Source of the DNA: Xylocopa sonorina
Taxonomy: Eukaryota > Arthropoda > Insecta > Hymenoptera > Apidae
Direction of reading: 5' to 3'
Assembly (NCBI RefSeq): GCF_050948175.1
Contig: NW_027490400.1
Location: forward strand, 248,001 to 312,000
DNA length: 64,000 nt
Made by a program: the position numbers and the translations under genes
Notes under the pieces: model-generated
The model's input: only the letters and a program-made list of their open reading frames with translations
Told to the model about the DNA's origin: nothing
The model's database searches: none
In this document: one piece after another, positions 9,950 through 22,296 of the stretch
Numbering within the stretch: the first letter of the stretch is position 1
How the letters are laid out: each line of letters starts with the position of its first letter

Positions 9950-12300
9950 TAGAGTTCTAATGCTTCTCAAAACGCGATATAGCACCTCATTCCTATGTTT
10001 CATGATAAGATATAATATTCATTGCGAAGGGTCATGTATACCTCGAATTGACTTCAAAAGAATGTAAATGCGACACTTCCATGCTAGGAAATAGCGTTTG
10101 CAGATGTCTACGTATCGCAGCAATAGAGTTCCAATGCTTCCTAAAACGCGATATCGCATCACTCTTCTATGTTTCATGAGAAGATATAATATTCATTATG
10201 GAGTGTTATGTATACCTCGTACTCACTTCAAAAGAATGTAAGTGCGACCCTTCCATGCTAGGGAATAGCCTTTGCAAATGTCTACGTATCGTAGCAATAG
10301 AGTTCTAATGCTTCTTAAAACGCGATATCGCATCTCACTGCTATGTTTCATGAGAAGATATAATATTCATTATGGAATGTTATGTATACCACGTACTCAC
10401 TTCAAAAGAATGTAAATGCGACCCTCCCATCCTAGGAAATAGCGTTTGCAGATGTCTACGTATCGTAGCAATAGAGTTCTAATGCTTCTTAAAACGAGAT
10501 GTCGCATCTCATTTCTATGTTTCATGATCAGATATAATATTCTTTGCGAAGTGTCATGTATACCTCGTATTGACTTCAAAAGGATGTAAATGCGACACTT
10601 CCTTGCTAGGAAATAGCGTTTCCAGATGACTACGTGTCGAAAAAATAGAGTTCTAATGATTCTTAAAATGCCATATCGCATCTCACTTCTATGTTTCATG
10701 ATAAGATATAATATTCATTGCGAAGTGTCATGTATATCTCGTATTCAGTTCAAACGAATGTAAATGCGACACTTCCATGCTAGGAAATAGCGTTTGCAGA
10801 TGTCTACGTGTCGTAGCAATAGAGTTCTAATGCTTCTTAAAACGCGATATCGCATCTCACTGCTATGTTTCTTGAGAAGATATAATATCCATTATGGAGT
10901 GTTATGTATACCTCGTACTCACTTCAAGAGAATGTAAATGCGACCCTTCCATCCTAGGAAATAGCGTTTGCAGATGTCTACGTATCGTAGCAATAGAGTT
11001 CTAATGCTTCTTAAAACGCGATATCGCATCTCACTGCTATGTTTCATGAGAAGATATAATATTCATTGCGAAGTGTCATGTATACCTCGTATTCACTTCA
11101 AAAGAATGTAAATGCGACACTTCCATGCTAGGAAGTAGCGTTTGCAGATGACTACGTATCGTAGCAATAGGGTTCTAATGCTTCTTAAAATGCGATACCG
11201 CATCACACTTCTATGTTTCGTGATAAGATATAATATTCATTGCGAAGTGTCATGTATACACCGATTTCACTTCACAAGAATGTAAATGCGACACTTCCTA
11301 GCTAGGAAATATTGTTTGCAGATGTCTACGTATCGTAGCAATAGAGTTCTAGTGCTTCTTAGAACGCGATATCGCATCTCACTTCTATGTTTGATGATAA
11401 GATATAATATTCATTGCGAAGTGTCATGTATACCTCGTATTCACTTCAAAAGAACGTAAATAAGACACTTCCATGCTAGGAAATAGCGTTTGCAGATGTC
11501 CACTTATCGCAGCAATAGAGTTCTAATGCTTCTCAAAACGCGATATAGCACCTCATTCCTATGTTTCATGATAAGATATAATATTCATTGCGAAGTGTCA
11601 TGTATACCTCGTATTGACTTCAAAAGAATGTAAATGCAACACTTCCATGCTAGGAAATAGCGTTTGCAGATGTCTACGTATCGCAGCAATAGAGATCCAA
11701 TGCTTCCTAAAACGCGAAATCGCATCACTCTTCTATGTTTCATGAGAAGATATAATATTCATTATGGAGTGTTATGTATACCTCGTACTCACTTCAAAAG
11801 AATGTAAGTGCGACCCTTCCATGCTAGGGAATAGCCTTTGCAAATGTCTACGTATCGTAGCAATAGAGTTCTAATGCTTCTTAAAACGCGATATCGCATC
11901 TCACTGCTATGTTTCATGAGAAGATATAATATTCATTATGGAGTGTTATGTATACCACGTACTCACTTCAAAAGAATGTAAATGCGACCCTCCCATCCTA
12001 GGAGATAGCGTTTGCAGATGTCTACGTATCGTAGCAATAGAGTTCTAATGCTTCTTAAAACGAGATGTCGCATCTCATTTCTATGTTTCATGATCAGATA
12101 TAATATTCATTGCGAAGTGTCATGTATACCTCGTATTGACTTCAAAAGGATGTAAATGCGACACTTCCTTGCTAGGAAATAGCGTTTCCAGATGACTACG
12201 TGTCGAAAAAATAGAGTTCTAATGATTCTTAAAATGCCATATCGCATCTCACTTCTATGTTTCATGATAAGATATAATATTCATTGCGAAGTGTCATGTA
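9950..12300 (+). repeat. 9-monomer higher-order repeat, two copies
   Basis: About 9,950-10,734 matches about 11,516-12,300 with an offset of exactly 1,566 bp (9 x 174). Shared landmarks are agtgcgaccc at 10,241 and 11,807, the catgatcagata variant, and the monomer with cgtttccagatgac and a run of A. A few single-base differences separate the copies. The matching parts cover about 4.5 monomers; the rest of each unit has diverged or been replaced. Confidence 0.8.
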
Positions 12301-13564
12301 TACCTCGTATTCACTTCAGAAGAATGTAAATGCGACACTTCCATGCTAGGAAATAGCGTTTGCAGATGTCTACGTATCGCAGCAATAGAAATCCAATGCT
12401 TCCAAAAACGCGATATCGCATCACTCTTCTATGTTTCATGATAAGGTATAATATTCATAGCGTAGTGTCATGTATACCTCGTTTTCACTTCAAATGAATG
12501 TAAATGCGACACTTCCATGCTAGGAAATAGCGTTTGCAGATGTCTACGTATCGTAGCAATAGAGTTCTAATGCTTCTTAAAACGCGAAATCGCATCTCAC
12601 TGCTATGTTTCATGATAAGATATAATATTCATTATGGAGTGATATGTATACCTCGTACTCACTTCAAAAGAAAGTAAATGCGACCCTTCCATGCTAGGGA
12701 ATAGCCTTTGCAGATGTCTACGTATCGTAGCAATAGAGTTCTAATGCTTCTTAAAACGCGATATCGCATCTCACTGCTATGTTTCATGATAAGGTATAAT
12801 ATTCATTGCGATGCGTCATGTATACCTCGTATTCACTTCAAAAGAACGTAAATAAGACACTTCCATGCTAGGAAATAGAGTTTGCAGATGTCTACGTATC
12901 GTAGCAATAGAGCTCTAATGCTTCTCAAAACGCGATATAGCACCTCATTCCTATGTTTCATGATAAGATATAATATTCATTGCGAAGTGTCATGCATACC
13001 TCGTATTGACTTCCAAAGAATAAAAATGCGACACTTCCATGCTAGGAAATAGCGTTTGCAGATGTCTACGTATCGTAGCAATAGGGTTCTAATGCTTCTT
13101 AAAATGCGATATCGCATCACACTTCTATGTTTCATGATAAGATATAATATTCATTGCGAAGTGTCATGTATACCTCGATTTCACTTCACAGGAATGTAAA
13201 TGCGACACTTCCTTGCTAGGAAATATTGTTTGCAGATGTCTACGTATCACAGCAAGAGAGTACTAATGCTTCTTAAAACGAGATGTCGTATTTCATTTCT
13301 ATGTTTCGTAATAAGATATAATATTCATTGTGTAACGCTATGTATACCTCGTATTCACTTCAGTGGAATGTAAGTGCGAAATTTCCTTGCTAGGAAATAG
13401 AGTTTGCAGATGTCTACGTATATAGGCAATAGAGTTCTAATGCTTCTCAAAACTCGATATAGCACCTCATTCCTATGTTTCATGATAAGATATAATATTC
13501 ATTGCGAAGTGTCATGTATATCACGTATTCACATCAAAAGAATGTAAATACGACACTTCCATGC

Positions 13565-13912
13565 TAGGAAATAGCGTTTGCAGATGTCTACGTATCGCAG
13601 CAATAGAGTTCCAATGCTTCCTAAAACGCGATATCGCATCTCTCTTCTATGTTTCATGATAAGGTATAATATTCATTGCGAAGCGTCATGTATACCTCGT
13701 ATTCACTTCAAATGAATGTAAATGCGACACTTCCATGCTAGGAAATAGCGTTTGCAGATGTCTACGTATCGCAGCAATAGAGTTCCAATGCTTCCTAAAA
13801 CGCGATATCGCATCTCTCTTCTATGTTTCATGATAAGGTATAATATTCATTGCGAAGCGTCATGTATACCTCGTATTCACTTCAAATGAATGTAAATGCG
13901 ACACTTCCATGC
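13565..13912 (+). repeat. Recent single-monomer tandem duplication
   Basis: Two consecutive class B monomers are near-identical: cgtatcgcag occurs at 13,591 and 13,765, exactly 174 bp apart, and both monomers share the uncommon gaagcgtc and caaatgaatg variants. This looks like a recent one-unit gain by slippage or unequal exchange. Confidence 0.8.
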
Positions 13913-15652
13913 TAGGAAATAGCGTTTGCAGATGTCTACGTGTCGTAGCAATAGAGTTCTAATGCTTCTTAAAACGCGATATCGCATCTCACTGCTATGT
14001 TTCATGAGAAGATATAATATTCATTATGGAGTGTTATGTATACCTCGTACTCACTTCAAAAGAATGTAAATGCGACCCTTCCATCCTAGGAAACAGCGTA
14101 TGCAGATGTCTACGTATCGTAGCAATAGAGTTCTAGTGCTTCTTAGAAGGCGATATCGCATCTCACTTCTATGTTTCATGATAAGATATAATATTCATTG
14201 CGAAGTGTCATGTATACCTCGTATTCACTTCAAAAGAACGTACATAAGACACTTCCATGCTAGGAAATAGCGTTTGCAGATGTCTACGTATCGTAGCAAT
14301 AGAGCTCTAACGCTTCTCAAAACGCGATATAGCACCTCATTCCTATGTTTCATGATAAGATATAATATTCATTGCGAAGTGTCATGTATATCTCGTATTC
14401 ACTTCAAAAGAATGTAAATGCGACACTTCCATGCTAGGAAATAGCGTTTGCAGATGTCTACGTATCGCAGCAATAGAGATCCAATGCTTCCTAAAACGCG
14501 ATATCGCATCTCTCTTCTATGTTTCACGATAAGGTATAATATTCATTGCGAAGTGTCATGTATACCTCGTATTCACTTCAAAAGAATGTAAATGCGACAC
14601 TTCCATGCCAGGAAATAGCGTTTGCAGATGTCTACGTATCGCAGCAATAGAGTTCCAATGCTTCCTAAAACGCGATATCGCATCACTCTTCTATGTTTCA
14701 TGATAAGGTATAATATTCATTACGAGGTGTCATGTATACCTCGTATTCACTTCAAATGAATGTAAATGCGACACTTCCATGCTAGGAAATAGCGTTTGCA
14801 GATGTCTACGTATCGTAGCAATAGAGTTCTAATGCTTCTCAAAACGCGATATAGCACCTCATTCCTATGTTTCATGATAAGGTATAATATTCATTGCGAA
14901 GTGTCATGTATACCTCGTATTCACTTCAAAAGAATGTAAATGCGACACTTCCATGCTAGGAAATAGCGTTTGCAGATGTATACGTATCGCAGCAATAGAG
15001 ATCCATTGCTTCCTAAAACGCGATATCGCATCACTCTTCTATGTTTCATGATAAGGTATAATATTCATTGCGAAGTGTCATGTATATCTCGTATTCACTT
15101 CAAACGAATGTAAATGCGACACTTCCATGCTAGGAAATAGCGTTTGCAGATGTCTACGTATCGTAGCATTAGAGTTCTAATGCTTCTCAAAACGCGATAT
15201 AGCACCTCATTCCTATGTTTCATGATAAGATATAATACTCATTGCGAAGTGTCATGTATACCTCGTTTTCACTTCAAAAGAATGTAAATGGGACACTTCC
15301 ATGCTAGGAAATAGCGTTTGCAGATGTCTACGTATCGTAGCAATAGAGTTCTAATGCTTCTCAAAACGCGATATAGCACCCCATTCCTATGTTTCATGAT
15401 AAGATATAATACTCATTGCGAAGTGTCATGTATACCTCGTATTCACTTCAAAAGAATGTAAATGCGACACTTCCATGCTAGGAAATAGCGTTTGCAGATG
15501 TCAACGTATCGCAGCAATAGAGATCCAATGCTTCCTAAACGCGATATCGCATCTCTCTTCTATGTTTCACGATAAGGTATAATATTCATTGCGAAGTGTC
15601 ATGTATACCTCGTATTCACTTCAAAAGAAAGTAAATGCGACACTTCCATGTT

Positions 15653-18600
15653 AGGAAATAGCGTTTGCAGATGTCTACGTATCGTAGCAATAGAGTTCTA
15701 ATGCTTCTCAAAACTCGATATAGCATCTCACTTCTATGTTTCTTGATAAGATATAATATTCATTGCGAAGTGTCATGTATATCTCGTATTCACTTCAAAC
15801 GAATGTAAATGCGACACTTCCATGCTAGGAAATAGCGTTTGCAGATGTCTACGTATCGTAGCAATAGAGTTCTAATGCTTCTTAAAACGCGATATCGCAT
15901 CTCACTGCTATGTTTCATGATAAGATATAATATTCATTGCGAAGTGTCATGTATATCTCGTATTCACATCAAAAGAATGTAAATGCGACACTTCCATGCT
16001 AGGAAATAGCGTTTGCAGATGTCTACGTATCGCAACAATAGATTTCCAATGCTTCCTAAAACGCGATATCGCATCACTCTTCTATGTTTCATGATAAGGT
16101 ATAATATTCATTACGAGGTGTCAAGTATACCTCGTATTCACTTCAAATGAATGTAAATGCGACACTTCCATGCTAGGAAATAGCGTTTGCAGATGTCTAC
16201 GTATCGTAGCAATAGAGTTCTAATGCTTCTTAAAACGCGATATCGCATCTCACTGCTATGTTTCATGATAACATATAATATTCATTGCGAAGTGTCATGT
16301 ATACCTCGTATTCACTTCAAAAGAATGTAAACGCGACACTTCCATGCTAGGAAATAGCGTTTGCAGATGTCTACGTATCGTAGCAATAGGGTTCTAATGC
16401 TTCTTAAAATGCGATATCGCATCACCCTTCTATGTTTCATGATAAGATATAATATTCATTGCGAAGTGTCATGTATACCTCGATTACACTTCACAAGAAT
16501 GTAAATGCGACACTTCCTTGCTAGGAAATATTGTTTGCAGATGTCTACGTATCACAGCAATAGAGTACTAATGCTTCTTAAAACGAGATGTCGTATTTCA
16601 TTTCTATGTTTCGTAATAAGATATAATATTCATTGTGTAATGTTATGTTTACCTCGAATTCACTTCAGTGGAATGTAAGTGCGAAATTTCCTTGCTAGGA
16701 AATAGAGTTTGCAGGTGTCTACGTATATAGGCAATAGAGTTCTAATGCTTCTCAAAACTCGATATAGCACCTCATTCCTATGTTTCATGATAAGATATAA
16801 TATTCATTGCGAAGTGTCATGTATATCACGTATTCACATCAATAGAATGTAAATGCGACACTTCCATGCTAGGAAATAGCGTTTGCAGATGTCTAAGTAT
16901 CGCAGCAATAGAGTTCCAATGCTTCCTAAGATGCGATATCGCATCTCTCTTCTATGTTTCACGATAAGGTATAATATTCATTGCGAAGTGTCATGTATAC
17001 CTCGTATTCACTTCAAAAGAATGTAAATGCGACACTTCCATGCTAGGAAATAGCGTTTGCAGATGTCTACGTATCGTAGCAATAGAGTTCTAATGCTTCT
17101 CAAAACGCGATATAGCACCTCATTCCTATGTTTCATGATAAGATATAATATTCATAGCGAAGTGTCATGTATACCTCGAATTCACTTCAAAAGAATGTAA
17201 ATGCGACACTTCCATGCTAGGAAATAGCGTTTGCAGATGTCTACGTATCGCAGCAATAGAGATCCAATGCTTCCTAAAACGCGATATCGCATCACTCTTC
17301 TATGTTTCATGATAAGGTATAATATTCATTGCGAAGTGTCATGTATATCCCGTATTCACTTCAAACGAATGTAAATGCGACACTTCCATCCTAGGAAATA
17401 GCGTTTGCAGATGTCTACGTATCGTAGCAATAGAGTTCTAATGCTTCTCAAAACGCGATATAGCACCTCATTCCTATGTTTCATGATAAGATATAATATT
17501 CATTGCGAAGTGTCATGTATACCTCGTATTCACTTCAAAAGAACGTAAATAAGACACTTCCATGCTAGGAAATAGCGTTTGCAGATGTCTACGTATCGCA
17601 GCAATAGAGATTCAATGCTTCCTAAAACGCGATATGACATCTCTCTTCTATGTTTCACGATAAGGTATTATATTCATTGCGAAGTGTCATGTATACCTCG
17701 TATTCAATTCAAAAGAATGTAAATGCGACACTTCCATGCTAGGAAATAGCGTTTGCAGATGTCTACGTATCGTAGCAATAGAGTTCTAATGCTTCTCAAA
17801 ACGCGATATAGCACCTCATTCCTATGTTTCATGATAAGATATAATATTCATTGCGAAGTGTCATGTATACCTCGTATTCGCTTCAAAAGAATGTAAATGC
17901 GACACTTCCATGCTAGGAAATAGCGTTTGCAGATGTCTACGTATCGTAGCAATAGAGTTCTAATGCTTCTCAAAACTCGATATAGCATCTCACTTCTATG
18001 TTTCTTGATAAGATATAATATTCATTGCGAAGTGTCATGTATATCTCGTATTCACTTCAAACGAATGTAAATGCGACACTTCCATGCTAGGAAATAGCGT
18101 TTGCAGATGTCTACGTATCGTAGCAATAGAGTTCTAATGCTTCTTAAAACGCGATATCGCATCTCACTGCTATGTTTCATGAGAAGATATAATATTCATT
18201 GCGAAGTGTCATGTATATCTCGTATTCACATCAAAAGAATGTAAATGCGACACTTCCATGCTAGGAAATAGCGTTTGCAGATGTCTACGTATCGCAACAA
18301 TAGATTTCCAATGCTTCCTAAAACGCGATATCGCATCACTCTTCTATGTTTCATGATAAGGTATAATATTCATTACGAGGTGTCAAGTATACCTCGTATT
18401 CACTTCAAATGAATGTAAATGCGACACTTCCATGCTAGGAAATAGCGTTTGCAGATGTCTACGTATCGTAGCAATAGAGTTCTAATGCTTCTTAAAACGC
18501 GATATCGCATCTCACTGCTATGTTTCATGATAACATATAATATTCATTGCGAAGTGTCATGTATACCTCGTATTCACTTCAAAAGAATGTAAACGCGACA

Positions 18601-19592
18601 CTTCCATGCTAGGAAATAGCGTTTGCAGATGTCTACGTATCGTAGCAATAGGGTTCTAATGCTTCTTAAAATGCGATATCGCATCACCCTTCTATGTTTC
18701 ATGATAAGATATAATATTCATTGCGAAGTGTCATGTATACCTCGATTACACTTCACAAGAATGTAAATGCGACACTTCCTTGCTAGGAAATATTGTTTGC
18801 AGATGTCTACGTATCACAGCAATAGAGTACTAATGCTTCTTAAAACGAGATGTCGTATTTCATTTCTATGTTTCGTAATAAGATATAATATTCATTGTGT
18901 AATGTTATGTTTACCTCGAATTCACTTCAGTGGAATGTAAGTGCGAAATTTCCTTGCTAGGAAATAGAGTTTGCAGGTGTCTACGTATATAGGCAATAGA
19001 GTTCTAATGCTTCTCAAAACTCGATATAGCACCTCATTCCTATGTTTCATGATAAGATATAATATTCATTGCGAAGTGTCATGTATATCACGTATTCACA
19101 TCAATAGAATGTAAATGCGACACTTCCATGCTAGGAAATAGCGTTTGCAGATGTCTAAGTGTCGCAGCAATAGAGTTCCAATGCTTCCTAAGATGCGATA
19201 TCGCATCTCTCTTCTATGTTTCACGATAAGGTATAATATTCATTGCGAAGTGTCATGTATACCTCGTATTCACTTCAAAAGAATGTAAATGCGACACTTC
19301 CATGCTAGGAAATAGCGTTTGCAGATGTCTACGTATCGTAGCAATAGAGTTCTAATGCTTCTCAAAACGCGATATAGCACCTCATTCCTATGTTTCATGA
19401 TAAGATATAATATTCATAGCGAAGTGTCATGTATACCTCGAATTCACTTCAAAAGAATGTAAATGCGACACTTCCATGCTAGGAAATAGCGTTTGCAGAT
19501 GTCTACGTATCGCAGCAATAGAGATCCAATGCTTCCTAAAACGCGATATCGCATCACTCTTCTATGTTTCATGATAAGGTATAATATTCATT
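15653..19592 (+). repeat. 13-monomer tandem duplication
   Basis: About 15,653-17,330 (1.68 kb) recurs at about 17,915-19,592, an offset of exactly 2,262 bp (13 x 174). Landmarks shared by both copies are the gtttcttgataag variant, cgcaacaatagat, the tgtcaagtatacc variant and the cacttcagtggaatgt monomer. Only scattered substitutions separate them, for example ctaagtatcgc against ctaagtgtcgc, so the duplication is recent. The region between the matching parts (17,331-17,914) instead matches about 20,811-21,568, 20 to 21 monomers away. Confidence 0.85.
16979..17326 (+). repeat. Reference class A / class B monomer pair
   Basis: Two adjacent 174-bp monomers showing the reciprocal dyad pattern. 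In the class A monomer (16,979-17,152) the first dyad is intact, ctacgtatcgtag at 17,067-17,079, while the second site reads gcgatatagc at 17,107-17,116 and has lost its symmetry. In the class B monomer (17,153-17,326) the first site reads ctacgtatcgcag at 17,241-17,253, one mismatch in the arms, while gcgatatcgc at 17,281-17,290 is perfect. Linked changes mark the classes: A has ttctaatgcttctc and tcattcc; B has tccaatgcttcct and ctcttct. Confidence 0.85.
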
Positions 19593-21629
19593 TCCAAGTG
19601 TCATGTATACCTCGTATTCACTTCAAATGAATGTAAATGCGACACTTCCATGCTAGGAAATAGCGTTTGCAGATGTCTGCGTATCGTAGCAATAGAGTTC
19701 TAATGCTTCTTAAAACGCGATATCGCATCTCACTGCTATGTTTCATGATACGATATAATATTCATTATGGAGTGATATGTATACCTCGTACCCGCTTCAA
19801 AAGAATGTAAGTGCGACCCTTCGATGCTAGGGAATAGCCTTTGCAAATGTCTACGTATCGTAGCAATAGAATTCTAATGCTTCTTAAAACGCGATATCGC
19901 ATCTCACTGCTATGTTTCATGAGAAGACATAATATTCATTATGGAGTGTTATGTATACCTCGTACTCACTTCAAAAGAATGTAAATGCGACCCTCCCATC
20001 TTAGGAAATAGCGTCTGCAGATGTCTACGTATCGTAGCAATAGAGTTCTAATGCTTCTTAAAACGAGATGTCGCATCTCATCTCTATGTTTCATGATCAG
20101 ATATAATATTCATTGCGAAGTGTCATGTATACCTCGTATTCACATCAAAAGAATGTAAATGCGACACTTCCATGCTAGGAAATAGCGTTTGCAGTTGTCT
20201 ACTTATCGCAGCAATAGAGTTCCAATGCTTCCTAAAACGCGATATCGCATCACTCTTCTATGTTTCATGATAAGGTATAATATTCATTACGAAGTGTCAT
20301 GTATACCTCGTATTCACTTCAAATGAATGTAAATGCGACACTTCAATGCAAGGAAATAGCGTTTGCAGATGTCTACGTATCGTAGCAATAGAGTTCTAAT
20401 GCTTCTTAAAACGCGATATCGCATCTCACTGCTATGTTTCATGATAAGATATAATATTCATTGCGAAGTGTCATGTATACCTCGTATTCACTTCAAAAGA
20501 ATGTAAACGCGACACTTCCATGCTAGGAAATAGCGTTTGCAGATGTCTACGTATCGTAGCAATAGAGTTCTAATGCTTCTCAAAACGCGATATAGCACCT
20601 CATTCCTATGTTTCATGATAAGATATAATATTCATTGCGAAGTGTCATGTATACCTCGTATTCACTTCAAAAGAATGTAAACGCGACACTTCCATGCTAG
20701 GAAATAGCGTTTGCAGATGTCTACGTATCGCAGCAATAGAGATCCAATGCTTCCTAAAACGCGATATCGCATCACTCTTCTATGTTTCATGATAAGGTAT
20801 AATATTCATTGCGAAGTGTCATGTATATCCCGTATTCACTTCAAACGAATGTAAATGCGACACTTCCATCCTAGGAAATAGCGTTTGCAGATGTCTACGT
20901 ATCGTAGCAATAGAGTTCTAATGCTTCTCAAAACGCGATATAGCACCTCATTCCTATGTTTCATGATAAGATATAATATTCATTGCGAAGTGTCATGTAT
21001 ACCTCGTATTCACTTCAAAAGAACGTAAATAAGACACTTCCATGCTAGGAAATAGCGTTTGCAGATGTCTACGTATCGCAGCAATAGAGATTCAATGCTT
21101 CCTAAAACGCGATATGACATCTCTCTTCTATGTTTCACGATAAGGTATTATATTCATTGCGAAGTGTCATGTATACCTCGTATTCAATTCAAAAGAACGT
21201 AAATAAGACACTTCCATGCTAGGAAATAGCGTTTGCAGATGTCTACGTATCGCAGCAATAGAGATTCAATGCTTCCTAAAACGCGATATGACATCTCTCT
21301 TCTATGTTTCACGATAAGGTATTATATTCATTGCGAAGTGTCATGTATACCTCGTATTCAATTCAAAAGAATGTAAATGCGACACTTCCATGCTAGGAAA
21401 TAGCGTTTGCAGATGTCTACGTATCGTAGCAATAGAGTTCTAATGCTTCTCAAAACGCGATATAGCACCTCATTCCTATGTTTCATGATAAGATATAATA
21501 TTCATTGCGAAGTGTCATGTATACCTCGTATTCGCTTCAAAAGAATGTAAATGCGACACTTCCATGCTAGGAAATAGCGTTTCCAGATGTCTACGTATCG
21601 TAGCAATAGAGTTCTAATGCTTCTCAAAA
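17231..21629 (+). repeat. 20-monomer spaced duplication with an added monomer
   Basis: About 17,231-17,975 recurs from about 20,711 at an offset of exactly 3,480 bp (20 x 174). The second copy has gained one monomer, so the offset becomes 3,654 bp after 21,355. The shared landmark is the rare gatatgacatctct variant at 17,632, which appears at both 21,112 and 21,286. The extra unit lies within about 21,018-21,365 (gaacgtaaataag at 21,021 and 21,195). This shows that the multi-kilobase copy came first and the one-monomer gain second. Confidence 0.85.
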
Positions 21630-22296
21630 CGCGATATAGCACCCCATTCCTATGTTTCATGATAAGATATAATACTCATTGCGAAGTGTCATGTATACCT
21701 CGTATTCACTTCAAAAGAATGTAAATGCGACACTTCCATGCTAGGAAATAGCGTTTGCAGATGTCTACGTATCGCAGCAATAGAGTTCCAATGCTTCCTA
21801 AAACGCGATATCGCATCTCTCTTCTATGTTTCATGATAAGATATAATATTCATTGCGAAGTGTCATGTATACCTCGTATTCACTTCAAAAGAATGTAAAT
21901 GCGACACATCCATGCTAGGAAATAGCGTTTGCAGATGTCTACGTATCGTAGCAATAGAGTTCTAATGCTTCTCAAAACGCGATATAGCACCCCATTCCTA
22001 TGTTTCATGATAAGATATAATACTCATTGCGAAGTGTCATGTATACCTCGTATTCACTTCAAAAGAATGTAAATGCGACACTTCCATGCTAGGAAATAGC
22101 GTTTGCAGATGTCTACGTATCGCAGCAATAGAGTTCCAATGCTTCCTAAAACGCGATATCGCATCTCTCTTCTATGTTTCATGATAAGATATAATATTCA
22201 TTGCGAAGTGTCATGTATACCTCGTATTCACTTCAAAAGAATGTAAATGCGACACATCCATGCTAGGAAATAGCGTTTGCAGATGTCTACGTATCG
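21590..22296 (+). repeat. Recent 2-monomer (348 bp) tandem duplication
   Basis: An A-B dimer is repeated in tandem: gcgacacatc occurs at 21,901 and 22,249, exactly 348 bp apart, and the preceding caccccattcc and aatactcatt variants repeat at the same spacing. A third related copy lies near 23,195-23,475. The unit that multiplied is the class A plus class B pair. Confidence 0.85.

Larger units (their letters stand above)
8721..15652 (+). repeat. Satellite zone: main-type with short duplications
   Basis: About 40 monomers of classes A, B and C in irregular order with intermediate divergence. A clear 9-monomer spacing (1,566 bp) links about 9,950-10,734 with 11,516-12,300, including a distinctive monomer reading cgtttccagatgactacgt. 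A single monomer is repeated almost perfectly at about 13,565-13,738 and 13,739-13,912; both copies read gaagcgtc. Open frames at 10,397-10,699 (minus) and 14,070-14,270 (plus) are satellite read-through: the monomer is exactly 58 codons long, so a frame stays in register from copy to copy. Confidence 0.8.

Noticed and set aside
10397..10699. Minus-strand ORF of 100 codons as a gene
   Set aside because: It lies wholly in the satellite and consists of less than two monomers read in register; the same frame is broken by stops in most other copies.
14070..14270. Plus-strand ORF of 66 codons as a gene
   Set aside because: Satellite read-through: the usual stop in ggaaatag is changed to ggaaacag near 14,092 in this copy only.
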